Positions 25,406-33,589 of a stretch of 63,156 nucleotides of DNA are shown one piece after another (the stretch's first letter is position 1; every line of letters begins with the position of its first letter). The notes beneath the pieces were generated by a model. That model was not told the origin of the DNA, searched no databases, and was given only the letters and a program-made list of their open reading frames with translations. The position numbers were made by a program, and so were the translations under genes. Source of the stretch: a virus. Where the stretch lies: the IMG/VR virus record IMGVR_UViG_3300044715_000242, positions 1 to 63,156 of that record; one strand, written 5' to 3'.

Positions 25406-25879
25406 CTAGTCTCTCGCATCACCAAAATCGCCATACCATTTGTTTACTTCGTCGTAGGCATCAGTAACCCTGTCTTTAAAATAATTGCCAAAACGTGGAA
25501 TGACATTGCGCACACCACCGCGTGGATCAGTTACATCACCCACACGTCGTGGAATCATGTGTACATGTGGCCAAGCAACTGTTTGTCCGGCCGCTTCGCC
25601 AACGTTAATGCCAATGTTATATCCATCACAGTTACCTTCAGCAACTATACGTTGTCCGTGCGCAATAGCATCTGCCACTGCATCGGCTAATACGTCTGCG
25701 GTATTATACTTGGGCACAAACAGCAGGTGTCCGTTACTAACAGGAAAGCCGTCTTTAAAAATAGCAATATGGAAATCTTCTTCTACTAATGTAGTCCACG
25801 GTGCTTGCTCTGTAGTACACTCGCTTAATTCATACGGCAATGATTCGATTATTTTTGTCATAGTCATTACTTTTGTCAT
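25406..25879 (-). CDS. HIT-family nucleotide hydrolase/transferase
   Basis: 157 residues. The WPHVHMIPR motif (H105, H107) is the histidine triad, here in the form HxHxxP/R found in Fhit/GalT-like members. Upstream segments NGHLLFVPK and GYNIGINVGEAAGQ are typical of HIT proteins. These enzymes hydrolyse dinucleoside polyphosphates or nucleoside phosphoramidates. AGGAG lies 6 bases before the ATG at 25879, which supports this start over two nearby Met codons. Confidence 0.88.
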   Translation of the reverse strand: MTKVMTMTKIIESLPYELSECTTEQAPWTTLVEEDFHIAIFKDGFPVSNGHLLFVPKYNTADVLADAVADAIAHGQRIVAEGNCDGYNIGINVGEAAGQTVAWPHVHMIPRRVGDVTDPRGGVRNVIPRFGNYFKDRVTDAYDEVNKWYGDFGDARD

Positions 25880-25888
25880 TATATTCTC

Positions 25889-26335
25889 CTAAAATGGTAT
25901 TGCATCGTAATCGACGTCATCGTCGATATCGTACTCTTCTTCAAGATGCAAGCGCCATTCGTCAACACTGGTACATCCAATAGTACCTTTAACTTCACGA
26001 CCAGTTTTAATGGTGCGTAGTAATTGTCGATTACGCTCAACTTGTTCTTTTTCCTTACGTTTCTTATCATTGCCGAGTTTAAGCATCTCTTCGTAGCCAC
26101 GAGCCCATTCAACGCCAGTTAACCAGGTATTGATCTCCTCAAGTGTGCCTATAAAGACATCGGCATCACGACTGTAGTGTGGTAAACAATCTTCCTTGGG
26201 TTTTAAACAGATATAACTTATATTGTTGTTACTACCGTAGTTATAATTAGCTGAAGAAGAAAACTTAAACCCAAGCTCTTCTGCTCGAGCTTCTACACGC
26301 TTTACACGCTGTACATCTTCCCAACCTAAGGCCAT
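25889..26335 (-). CDS. Hypothetical protein
   Basis: 148 residues: an N-terminal alpha/beta part, a central basic coiled-coil-like helix (NDKKRKEKEQVERNRQLL) and an acidic tail rich in Asp (DIDDDVDYDAIPF). Not recognised. It overlaps the upstream gene by one base and lies 9 bases from the HIT gene, so it belongs to the same operon. Confidence 0.75.
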   Translation of the reverse strand: MALGWEDVQRVKRVEARAEELGFKFSSSANYNYGSNNNISYICLKPKEDCLPHYSRDADVFIGTLEEINTWLTGVEWARGYEEMLKLGNDKKRKEKEQVERNRQLLRTIKTGREVKGTIGCTSVDEWRLHLEEEYDIDDDVDYDAIPF

Positions 26336-26793
26336 TATCGTTTTTCCAATTCTTTTATGAAGTCTTCAGCAAGCATACCAGAACTTGCGCCTTTATAGTT
26401 AGGATCATCACCGGCACTCCAACTCGGTCCCCACATAGGAGTTGGTTTAGAAGTAGTTGGTGTACCAACCGGACCAAACGGACTGCCTGGATTATATGGT
26501 GGTGTAAATGGTTCAACTTGACGCTTTTGTTGATCCCATTTAATCTTGTTTAGGTCATCTTCTAAACGACCTAAACGCTGATTAAGATTGCGCATGTCCT
26601 CAAACACACGTGCCAGCGGACCGTTGCGTAGCATTTGATCAGGATGTTCTGCGGTACACAGCACAGTTATAGTCATAAGCGCACGTAAGGCGTCCTTAAT
26701 GCGTTGATCATCTGACTCTAGTGCTTGATCTATTACTTGAACGATCTGTTCAAGATCAAAGTCTTTTTGGTCTTTCATTCTACCTGTGCTCAT
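26335..26793 (-). CDS. Hypothetical protein
   Basis: 152 residues. The N-terminal half is helical with a coiled-coil segment (RNLNQRLGRLEDDLNKI). The C-terminal half is a Pro/Gly-rich low-complexity linker that ends in a short helix (LAEDFIKELEKR). Such a layout suggests a scaffold or adaptor with a peptide that binds a partner. Family unknown. One-base overlaps on both sides. Confidence 0.75.
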   Translation of the reverse strand: MSTGRMKDQKDFDLEQIVQVIDQALESDDQRIKDALRALMTITVLCTAEHPDQMLRNGPLARVFEDMRNLNQRLGRLEDDLNKIKWDQQKRQVEPFTPPYNPGSPFGPVGTPTTSKPTPMWGPSWSAGDDPNYKGASSGMLAEDFIKELEKR

Positions 26794-27128
26794 TACTCAA
26801 CAATCTCTAACTTAGGTTTACTGTTAAGTTTAGTTACATTCTTTGGCTTTTCTGGTGTAGCAGGTCTATAGTGGGTCGCCACTTCTACAATAGGGAATAC
26901 CCAAGAATTCTCTTCTTTATTATCACCAAAAAAGTATTCTAACAGTTTCTTACCAAACCCTTTACGATTTGGTACAGCCATAACCATTATTTTACCTGAC
27001 AATTCATTATACTGTTCGGTAGTGATGTATTTGTACTTCCACAGATAAGCCAGTGTGTCGTGTGTAGCACTAGACATTTGCTCTGCTAACTCTGTAGGAC
27101 TATAACTAAAACTTTGATATACTGACAT
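26793..27128 (-). CDS. Hypothetical protein
   Basis: 111 residues, helical N-terminus, then IMVMAVPNRKGFGKKLLEYFFG, and a Pro/Lys-rich tail. Not recognised. It overlaps the VWA gene upstream by one base and the next gene by one base, so it is probably translated with the VWA/MoxR module and may be part of it. Confidence 0.75.
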   Translation of the reverse strand: MSVYQSFSYSPTELAEQMSSATHDTLAYLWKYKYITTEQYNELSGKIMVMAVPNRKGFGKKLLEYFFGDNKEENSWVFPIVEVATHYRPATPEKPKNVTKLNSKPKLEIVE

Positions 27129-28399
27129 TAATTGGATCCTTTCGATAAATCATAATAAGCTGTAATACCAAATGGTGCTTCAATACTAGTAGTACCGTGT
27201 ATTACAAATAAGGTGTCTGCGTAACTTTCGTCACCCCACCCACCACCTGGGTAACCATCTGTAAACATAATAAACAATTTTGGCGCAATTTCATTTTCAC
27301 GCATAAATTCCCAATTACATTCAAAGTCTGTACCGCCACCACCTTGTAGTTCGTAAGTGTCAATATCGTCAATGTTGTCTGGTGTGAATTTTTCGTAACC
27401 ATAAACATCTGTATCAAAAGACCATACATCAAGTTTAAAGTCGTCAAACGACTCCATAATACCTTTAACTTCACTTAGGATATCACGCAACATACCTTCA
27501 CTCATACTGCCCGACGCATCAATACTAACACTAACATCAATTGTTTCTGCAAAGTTGCTACCTGGCAAAATTGCATCTAAATGTTGCCCTTTTCTATTCA
27601 TACGTGCCCAAGTAAAGTCAGCACGTACTAAACTCTGTACCTGTTGTCTAATAAGTTCACGCCAGTTTAACTGTGGGTTCGTCAGTGTGTTAATCATACG
27701 TTTAACACCTGCTGGCAAGTTACCAGCACCCGCCGCTTCTGCCGCCTGTAGTACAGCTTCGCGTATTTCGTCACGCAATGCTTTCTTTTCTTCAGCAGTC
27801 ATTTTACCCGGACGTCCACCTTCTCCCGCACCTTCACCTTCTTCGCTGTCGTCGTCGCCGTCATCTAAATGTTCATCTAACATTTGTTTAATCAAATCGT
27901 CGACGTTAATTTTTTCAGCATTTTCGTACAGCAAGTCGTACACTTCTTCCGAGCTCATGCCAGCGTATTTTCTATCATACAAAATAGGCACACTTGTAAT
28001 TTTCTCACCAATCTTGCTGTCAATTAAATCAGCATTAACACAATAGTCTGCCGCAACGTTATACAACTGCCCATCTCTATCCTGCCTACGTCCCATGTGA
28101 TCGTAAACTACGTGTAACACTTCATGCCCTACTAAAAACTCCACTTGTTTCTGAGGCAGTTTGTTTACAAATTCACTATTATAGTAAAAATTACGCCCGT
28201 CTGTAGCCGCAGTGCTACACCACTCGTCTGCGTTAATTAATTTTAAACGTGTTGCTAAGTTACCAAAAAACGGCGCTTTAAGTAATAGCGCAATACGTGC
28301 CGTAATAAGTTTTTCACGTACAGCCGCATCAATACGTGCATCTGTTACAGTAACTACTTTTTTCTTTTCTGCACTAGTTGTTGCCGTTGCTGTTGCCAT
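27128..28399 (-). CDS. VWA-like protein with N-terminal metallopeptidase-like domain
   Basis: 423 residues. Residues 91-101 hold GHEVLHVVYDH, an HExxH zinc motif, followed by NVAADYCVNADLI, as in the putative metallopeptidase domain attached to VWA-like proteins (DUF2201 type). An acidic linker (180-195) leads to a von Willebrand A domain with the MIDAS motif DASGS at 294-298 and FTDGYPGG later. The MoxR ATPase is encoded just upstream; MoxR-VWA pairs act as chaperones or complex-remodelling machines. Target unknown. It has its own consensus promoter at 28431-28459 and an AGGAG ribosome site. Confidence 0.82.
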   Translation of the reverse strand: MATATATTSAEKKKVVTVTDARIDAAVREKLITARIALLLKAPFFGNLATRLKLINADEWCSTAATDGRNFYYNSEFVNKLPQKQVEFLVGHEVLHVVYDHMGRRQDRDGQLYNVAADYCVNADLIDSKIGEKITSVPILYDRKYAGMSSEEVYDLLYENAEKINVDDLIKQMLDEHLDDGDDDSEEGEGAGEGGRPGKMTAEEKKALRDEIREAVLQAAEAAGAGNLPAGVKRMINTLTNPQLNWRELIRQQVQSLVRADFTWARMNRKGQHLDAILPGSNFAETIDVSVSIDASGSMSEGMLRDILSEVKGIMESFDDFKLDVWSFDTDVYGYEKFTPDNIDDIDTYELQGGGGTDFECNWEFMRENEIAPKLFIMFTDGYPGGGWGDESYADTLFVIHGTTSIEAPFGITAYYDLSKGSN

Positions 28400-28430
28400 A
28401 TGTTACTCCTAATTGTTTACTATAACAGCT

Positions 28431-28459
28431 ATTATACATTCAAATGTGAAGTTTGTCAA
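28431..28459 (-). promoter_or_regulatory. Consensus sigma70 promoter for the VWA gene
   Basis: On the minus strand TTGACA (28459-28454), 17-base spacer, TATAAT (28436-28431): a perfect consensus. The TGA stop of the upstream gene is embedded in the -35 box. Confidence 0.85.
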
Positions 28460-28767
28460 GCTGAATGTGTTAACAGAAAGAAGTCTAGGGCCTTTTCTGA
28501 TACATATATTCTTAGTAGGTTATGTTCAGTTTGCCAAGCCCATAATGGGGTTTGGTGATCGATACTGTTTAGTCGATGACATTTACCAAGTTCGCTACTT
28601 GGACCAAACTTTTCCCAAAACCAAACACGGGCTTTGAGAAAGTTTACTTCATTCTCAGAGACAGGATTAAAGTTTCTACGAGTATAAACATTATAATTTA
28701 TATAATGATTAAACAGTTCGTGACCTGTATGTCTACCATCCATCTTAGTTATTTTATAATTACTCAT
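28456..28767 (-). CDS. Hypothetical protein
   Basis: 103 residues from ATG 28767; the longer frame starting at 28854 would read through the terminator hairpin and is rejected. It contains many Trp, Arg and His residues (ARVWFWEKFG, TPLWAWQTEHN) and HTGHELFNHYINY. Not recognised. It lies between the MoxR terminator and the VWA promoter, so it may depend on read-through. Confidence 0.65.
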   Translation of the reverse strand: MSNYKITKMDGRHTGHELFNHYINYNVYTRRNFNPVSENEVNFLKARVWFWEKFGPSSELGKCHRLNSIDHQTPLWAWQTEHNLLRIYVSEKALDFFLLTHSA

Positions 28768-28774
28768 ACATGTA

Positions 28775-28796
28775 AAAAGCCCCTTGCGGGGCTTTT
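28775..28796 (-). terminator. Rho-independent terminator after the MoxR gene
   Basis: A 9-bp stem (AAAAGCCCC paired with GGGGCTTTT) closes a 4-base loop that reads GCAA, a GNRA tetraloop, on the minus strand, and is followed by T residues. It lies 6 bases after the MoxR stop. The A/T flanks are symmetrical, so it could also act on the + strand. Confidence 0.88.
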
Positions 28797-28801
28797 CCTT
28801 A

Positions 28802-29899
28802 TTATGCGACCGCAGCCACAACATATTTGCCAAAGCGTTTGTGGAACTCATCAAAGTTTTTCAACTTGTTAGGCACAAAAGGCAAGTTAAAAGTTGTTAA
28901 CGCTACACGTGCGCCCATAACAGTAACTTCTGTAGTAAAGTTCTCCATCATAAACTTAAAGAAGTAATCTGCCATAGTGTGCCATTTAGCATTGTCTTCC
29001 TTGCCAATTTTAGTGTACGCATCTTTCAACTCGTAACACATACTCATTGTCAAACTATACATAGCACTAATTTCTTTAACAGCAAGTTCTGTAACCTTAC
29101 CATTTAAAATGTCACTTGGGTTAGGCATTTTAGCAGAAATTTTTCTATGTGCCATAAACTTAACCGCAGTACCTTCACCAATAGTACCTGCTACAATATC
29201 TGTAGTAGTGCCATCTGCCATGCCATCGTCTAACAATTCACTAACAAATGTCCAGCTACGAGGTGTTGCAAAACTACGACTTGAACTTTTTGGATCAAAG
29301 TCATACAAGTCTTGTTTAGCAAAACTAATGTAACCAATCACGTCTTTGTTAATACGATTTTCAGTAGCCCAACCTAACCAGCTCTCAAAGTCTACACGCA
29401 TTTCCAAATGCACAAACCTGTTAGCAAGTGGACTTGGCATTCTGTAGCTAACACCTTTGTCACCATCCCTGTTACCTGCCGCTACCATAACAACGTTATC
29501 AGGCAGTTTGTACTTGCCTACACGTCTGTTTAGTACAAGTTGATAAGCAACTGCCTGCACACTCGGCGCCGCACTGTTCATCTCATCTAAAAACAACACC
29601 ACAATCGGATATTGTGCCGCAAGTTCTTCTGTGGGCAAATCAATTGGCGGAGCCCAATCCATTACACCCAAGTCTTTATTAAAATAAGGAATACCACGTA
29701 TGTCCGTCGGGTCCATCTGTGCCAAGCGCAAGTCAATCATCAACCCGCCCATGTCCTTAGTAATACCTTCTACTAATTCACTTTTACCAATACCGGGAGG
29801 ACCCCATAAAAATAATGGGCGTTGTTTTGTAAAGCAACGTAGTATTGCCGCCTTTGCTTCTGTTGCAGTAACAGTTCTATTTTCAGTAATTGCCGCCAT
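28802..29899 (-). CDS. MoxR-type AAA+ ATPase
   Basis: 365 residues. Walker A GPPGIGKS at residues 33-40, Walker B VVLFLDEMN at about 100-108, sensor region VVMVAAGNRDGD, and a PSPLANRFVHL arginine-finger segment. These mark the MoxR branch of AAA+ proteins, which remodel target complexes together with a VWA partner. The VWA/metallopeptidase gene lies two genes downstream. The gene has its own promoter (29932-29960), an AGGAG site, and a terminator right after it. Confidence 0.88.
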   Translation of the reverse strand: MAAITENRTVTATEAKAAILRCFTKQRPLFLWGPPGIGKSELVEGITKDMGGLMIDLRLAQMDPTDIRGIPYFNKDLGVMDWAPPIDLPTEELAAQYPIVVLFLDEMNSAAPSVQAVAYQLVLNRRVGKYKLPDNVVMVAAGNRDGDKGVSYRMPSPLANRFVHLEMRVDFESWLGWATENRINKDVIGYISFAKQDLYDFDPKSSSRSFATPRSWTFVSELLDDGMADGTTTDIVAGTIGEGTAVKFMAHRKISAKMPNPSDILNGKVTELAVKEISAMYSLTMSMCYELKDAYTKIGKEDNAKWHTMADYFFKFMMENFTTEVTVMGARVALTTFNLPFVPNKLKNFDEFHKRFGKYVVAAVA

Positions 29900-29931
29900 T
29901 TGTCACTCCTAATAATTAATGTAAAACCACA

Positions 29932-29960
29932 TTGTACTATCAAATTTTTGTTTTGTCAAG
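29932..29960 (-). promoter_or_regulatory. Sigma70 promoter for the MoxR gene
   Basis: On the minus strand TTGACA (29960-29955), 17-base spacer, TACAAT (29937-29932), then AGGAG before the ATG at 29899. Confidence 0.8.
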
Positions 29961-29966
29961 TGCTCG

Positions 29967-30131
29967 TTAATCACCAACAATACCTGCGGCAATTTCCCAA
30001 ACTACCCAACCGACAGCAAAGTTACCTAGTAGGTCATGTAACATCAAACCATTCTCACCAAGTAATCCTAATGTTACATAACCAATGATTAACATCACTG
30101 AAATTAAAATACGTTGTAAATTTTTACTCAT
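29967..30131 (-). CDS. Small membrane protein
   Basis: 54 residues from ATG 30131, which overlaps the upstream TAA by one base and has AAGGAG before it. Two hydrophobic stretches (ILISVMLIIGYVTLGLL and FAVGWVVWEIAAGIVG) would cross the inner membrane as a hairpin. Family not recognised. It shares the operon with the LPD29-like gene. Confidence 0.7.
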   Translation of the reverse strand: MSKNLQRILISVMLIIGYVTLGLLGENGLMLHDLLGNFAVGWVVWEIAAGIVGD

Positions 30132-30541
30132 TATGCAAACTCCTTTTCTTTTGTGCAGGTATATGGCTCGTCCCACTCACCTACGTTTAAATGAATGTAA
30201 TAGGCAATATGGAAATAATCTATTTGCGAATCACTTTTATCAAACCAAGCACGACCACCAGCGCGAGCCGGAGCACACTTGATAATTTCTAATACTTGTT
30301 CAAAGAACGCTTCGTACTTGCCATAGTTATATAAATGATATTCGTTGATTTGAACATATTTACGTTTAGTAGGTAAATGGCCTTCGTTGAACACTTCAGC
30401 AAAGTCAACTGGACCTTGTTTAATAGTTACATCAACTGAACTGCCTTCATAACCTTTACGTACACCAAACTTGAATTTAGGAAAAGTTGCTTTAAGTTCG
30501 TCACGTATTGCTTTAACATCTTGTGCGTTAATATAAGCCAT
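30131..30541 (-). CDS. LPD29-like domain protein
   Basis: 136 residues. The segments VKAIRDELKATFPKFKF, GSSVDVTIKQGP and WFDKSDSQIDYFHIAYYIHLNVGEW resemble the large-polyvalent-protein-associated domain 29 found in phage and conjugative-element proteins, usually with unknown role. Start ATG has AGGAG upstream and a perfect promoter at 30575-30603. The identification is from memory of the domain pattern. Confidence 0.6.
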   Translation of the reverse strand: MAYINAQDVKAIRDELKATFPKFKFGVRKGYEGSSVDVTIKQGPVDFAEVFNEGHLPTKRKYVQINEYHLYNYGKYEAFFEQVLEIIKCAPARAGGRAWFDKSDSQIDYFHIAYYIHLNVGEWDEPYTCTKEKEFA

Positions 30542-30574
30542 TTATTGCTCCTGTGTTGTTAGTGTATGTGTAAC

Positions 30575-30603
30575 ATTATACAGTCATTTTACCAATTTGT
30601 CAA
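30575..30603 (-). promoter_or_regulatory. Consensus sigma70 promoter for the LPD29-like gene
   Basis: On the minus strand TTGACA (30603-30598), 17-base spacer, TATAAT (30580-30575): a perfect consensus. The -35 lies within the 3' end of the upstream HD-hydrolase gene. Confidence 0.85.
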
Positions 30604-31111
30604 GTGATTTAGACAGTGTATCAGTGGCGCGAGCCAACAAAGTTGCATCACCTTCCGTTAATACTTTGAGTAAGGCTGTTTTTTCTTTAAGATACACACG
30701 GGCAAAGCCAGGGTCGTAGGCAACAATACTAGCAGTGTTTGACAGCAAGTCGGCAAGTTTAATTGTTTTAGCATCGGCGCAGGCCTTGGCAGTATGTGCT
30801 AAATCAATGGCCTTGCGTACAGCCCTGTTGCCATCATCGGCACGGCTAACATCAGTTAGGTCTGCTACATACATTGCAACAATTGGACCAAACTCCTCAC
30901 GGATAGTTTCAATGGCTACACCCGTGTCCTCTACGGTGTCGTGCAACAAGGCCGCCGCTAACATTTCAGCTGTGTGGGGAACAGTGGCAACAATAGCCGC
31001 AACTTCACGAGGGTGAACAATGTAGTCGTCACCTGTGTATTTTCGTTTGTGTTTGATTGCGCCATGTGCGGCAGCAGCAAATGCGTCTGCTCTGGCTACA
31101 AGGTCTGTCAT
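30584..31111 (-). CDS. Small alarmone ((p)ppGpp) hydrolase-like HD protein
   Basis: 175 residues, about the size of MESH1/SAH proteins. GDDYIVHPREVA (H33), LLHDTVEDT (H57-D58, E61-D62) and TIKLADLLSN (D121) are the HD-fold hydrolase motifs of SpoT/MESH1. No synthetase domain is present. It would hydrolyse (p)ppGpp and could blunt the host's stringent response during infection. A different nucleotide pyrophosphohydrolase activity is possible. AGGAG site and a sigma70 promoter at 31140-31167. Confidence 0.8.
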   Translation of the reverse strand: MTDLVARADAFAAAAHGAIKHKRKYTGDDYIVHPREVAAIVATVPHTAEMLAAALLHDTVEDTGVAIETIREEFGPIVAMYVADLTDVSRADDGNRAVRKAIDLAHTAKACADAKTIKLADLLSNTASIVAYDPGFARVYLKEKTALLKVLTEGDATLLARATDTLSKSLDKLVK

Positions 31112-31139
31112 GATTAACTCCTACTTAACTAATAGTGCT

Positions 31140-31167
31140 ATTATACACTCTTTGTAGTAGAAGTCAA
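31140..31167 (-). promoter_or_regulatory. Sigma70 promoter for the HD hydrolase gene
   Basis: On the minus strand TTGACT (31167-31162), 16-base spacer, TATAAT (31145-31140), followed by AGGAG and the ATG at 31111. Confidence 0.75.
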
Positions 31168-31170
31168 TCG

Positions 31171-31464
31171 TTAATTGATTTGAACCAAAACTCGACGATA
31201 ACAAGCACAATTACCATCATAAATGTTCTGATATTGATAGATTGGTTCGTTGTTAGCTGGCACATAGCTTGGTAGCGGTGTGTATTGTGGTTGCTGTACT
31301 ACTATAGTACGAGGTTGGGCTATAATATAACCGAGTGTGCCACCGACAATTAGTGGAAGTAACACGTCATTACCGTTACCATGATAGTTTCGATTATGGT
31401 ATCCATCTGCTATTGCTGTGGTACTAAGCGTTGCTAATAGTAATGCTAAAAGTGTTTTCTTCAT
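31171..31464 (-). CDS. Small secreted protein
   Basis: 97 residues. MKKTLLALLLATLSTTAIA is a clear Sec signal peptide with an AxA-like cleavage site. The mature part begins with a His/Asn/Gly-rich stretch, has a short Gly-containing hydrophobic segment (LPLIVGGTLGYII), then Pro/Gln/Tyr-rich sequence, and ends with CACY. It would be exported to the periplasm. It resembles host-type small glycine-zipper periplasmic proteins and may be host-derived. Function unknown. Confidence 0.7.
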   Translation of the reverse strand: MKKTLLALLLATLSTTAIADGYHNRNYHGNGNDVLLPLIVGGTLGYIIAQPRTIVVQQPQYTPLPSYVPANNEPIYQYQNIYDGNCACYRRVLVQIN

Positions 31465-31500
31465 AATAGTTATTCCTTGGATTGTATTTAATACACAGCA

Positions 31501-31529
31501 ATTATAACATAAACATATTCAAAAGTCAA
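31501..31529 (-). promoter_or_regulatory. Sigma70 promoter for the secreted-protein gene
   Basis: On the minus strand TTGACT (31529-31524), 17-base spacer, TATAAT (31506-31501). The ATG is at 31464. Confidence 0.75.
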
Positions 31530-31534
31530 TCAAC

Positions 31535-32089
31535 TTAAATTCGCAATTTTTTTAAATATTTTTTAATTATAGTATTGTCTTGTTCAGCGGTTAGATATCC
31601 TCGAATTTCGTCAACAGGGTGAGTATAGTGCGCCCTGAGAATATGTTCTGCTTGTATACAAATCGGATTAGATATGGATAATGACAATATACCATATGAT
31701 TCCACACAGGTATCTACCCATTGTTGATTGTTCTGCGTGACTGTAATTAGTTCTGATATAGGATATTCTAACATATTAATCCCTTGTAATTTACATTTTG
31801 TTAATTTTATTTTACGTTGACTATCCCCGTCGATTAACTGAATTAACAACTCACCAGTAGACCATAGCCAATCAGTGGCTGATATAGTTTGTACTAAGGA
31901 AAATTCTTCATTGATAATTCCCGAGAACAAAATTTGATCTAATAGAGTTATTACAATATCTGCTGGCCCTAATTCAGACTGAATAGTTAAGTCAATTGAG
32001 ATAGTGTCATCTGCTAAAGCTTTCTTTAAGAAATCTGGGTCATCAGCCGCCGCTTCAGCTGTGGGGTAATAAAGTTTGGTAAAATTCAT
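31535..32089 (-). CDS. Hypothetical protein paired with a radical SAM enzyme
   Basis: 184 residues, acidic, rich in Ile, Leu and Thr with alternating strand-like segments; it ends in a basic KKYLKKLRI tail. Not recognised. It overlaps the radical SAM gene upstream by 35 bases, so the two are translationally linked. It could be a substrate-binding partner or the protein substrate, but there is no leader/core signature that would support a RiPP precursor. The DNA is AT-rich like its partner. Confidence 0.65.
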   Translation of the reverse strand: MNFTKLYYPTAEAAADDPDFLKKALADDTISIDLTIQSELGPADIVITLLDQILFSGIINEEFSLVQTISATDWLWSTGELLIQLIDGDSQRKIKLTKCKLQGINMLEYPISELITVTQNNQQWVDTCVESYGILSLSISNPICIQAEHILRAHYTHPVDEIRGYLTAEQDNTIIKKYLKKLRI

Positions 32090-33587
32090 TTATTTCCTTG
32101 GTATTTGATTTTAAATATTTAATAATATGTTCATGACTTCTAAACGCATCACCTAGTGAATAATTTAATTTAGTAACTACCGCGTCTAATAATAATTTTC
32201 TATAATAACGTTCTTTTAATGTCAAGCGAGGATTTAATTCGCTCCACCACATGTGCGCATGATCAGTAGCATATGGACCGGTGTGCAATTTATATTCTTC
32301 TCGTCGATCCCATAAAGGTGTTCGATCATATATTACCAAAGGTAGTAATATGGCAATATTAGCAACTGTGCCGTCTTTAACATAGGGGTATATATCTTTA
32401 AGGAATTTAACAGTTTCTAAAAAGTTATCCCACGACTCATTCCAATATCCAGGGATAATATTAGTTGAACAAGTTATTCCAAACTCACTAAAAATTCGTA
32501 GTTCATCTAATACATCTTCGATTGTGACTTTTTTGTTGATTGATTTTAATACATCGTTGCTGCCACTCTCAACTCCTATTAGCATATTAATAGCGCCACT
32601 TTGCCGCATAAGCTGATAGACTTCTCGTTTGACCTGTGATTGTGGTCGTGATATATACTGTCCGCTCCATGTTATTTTATCAGTTGCAGTTTGATTATAT
32701 TCTGCCAGAACTGTGACAAATTCTGTAAATGCTTTTAAGGATCCGTTTACCAGACTATCATTTAGGAAAAAGTTTGAAATACTATATCTATTAGCTAAAG
32801 CAATCATTTCATTGGCTACGTCAACTCCTGATCTGTATTTAAATTTACCATACTGTTTATTAACATCGCAGAATTCACAATTTCGTACACACCCTTTACT
32901 ACCAGTTACGGGTAACCATACTCCGTCACCGTAGTCATCAAATTTATAGTCATCGAAGTTAGGTATAGGTACACTGAACATATCATTAGTTTGTCGCTCG
33001 TCGATACTGTCAACTTGCTGTAGTATTTTTACAATAGCTTCTTCACCATCTCCAACAATAGTGTAATCGGCAAGATTAGTATCTATTAAAAATTTACAAA
33101 ATGGAGTGAACATATCTCTCATTTTAGTTGGTAGCCCAAGATCCTGATTCATTTGTTTAATTGGAACATCAACTCCTCTACCACCGATTATAATCTTTAT
33201 GTTGGGGGATAATTCTTTAAGTTTTTGACATAACAAATAAGTTGATTTATGCATGTATGAACTAAACACACTTAACCCAACATAAGTTGGGTTGAGTTCT
33301 AATATTTTATTAGCCGCATTAACGATGAACTTTTGGGTAGCTAGTTGTTCTTTAAGGGGTAATTGAGTAAAATTAATAAATGGAGTGAGTGCATCTGCAA
33401 CTATAGTATATTTTTTCTTAGATTTTTTACATTCAGTTACGTATAGATATTGATTTAAATCAATTGTTCTGGCAGAAAAACCGTGCTGTTCTACACACCC
33501 TCGTAGTATACCGGGTGCTGCAGGCGGTGCCCCTGTGGGATACGGTGGCAATGAACAGATAACTATATCATGGGCTTTCATTAACAT
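32055..33587 (-). CDS. Radical SAM enzyme with N-terminal B12-binding-like domain
   Basis: 510 residues. Residues 1-200 have the Rossmann-like layout of B12-binding domains (PPYPTGAPPAAPGIL, VGLSVFSS, IIIGGRG, YTIVGDGEEA). GSKGCVRNCEFC at 230-240 is the CX3CX2C cluster motif and MLIGVESGS follows. The DxHxxG cobalamin His motif is not visible, so cobalamin may bind base-off without His ligation or not at all. Relatives include methyltransferases, cyclases and methylthiotransferase-like enzymes. Substrate unknown. It forms a two-gene AT-rich unit with the next gene, inserted among conserved phage genes. Confidence 0.8.
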   Translation of the reverse strand: MLMKAHDIVICSLPPYPTGAPPAAPGILRGCVEQHGFSARTIDLNQYLYVTECKKSKKKYTIVADALTPFINFTQLPLKEQLATQKFIVNAANKILELNPTYVGLSVFSSYMHKSTYLLCQKLKELSPNIKIIIGGRGVDVPIKQMNQDLGLPTKMRDMFTPFCKFLIDTNLADYTIVGDGEEAIVKILQQVDSIDERQTNDMFSVPIPNFDDYKFDDYGDGVWLPVTGSKGCVRNCEFCDVNKQYGKFKYRSGVDVANEMIALANRYSISNFFLNDSLVNGSLKAFTEFVTVLAEYNQTATDKITWSGQYISRPQSQVKREVYQLMRQSGAINMLIGVESGSNDVLKSINKKVTIEDVLDELRIFSEFGITCSTNIIPGYWNESWDNFLETVKFLKDIYPYVKDGTVANIAILLPLVIYDRTPLWDRREEYKLHTGPYATDHAHMWWSELNPRLTLKERYYRKLLLDAVVTKLNYSLGDAFRSHEHIIKYLKSNTKEINEFYQTLLPHS

Positions 33588-33589
33588 AT

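Noticed and set aside
27555-28046. A 163-residue + strand open frame opposite the VWA gene
   Set aside because: It is antisense to a clear coding region with motifs (HExxH, MIDAS) and has a Ser/Pro-rich, shadow-like composition.
31535-32089. RiPP precursor reading of the 184-residue partner
   Set aside because: There is no leader-core layout, no Cys/Ser/Thr core repeats, and the size is large for a precursor.
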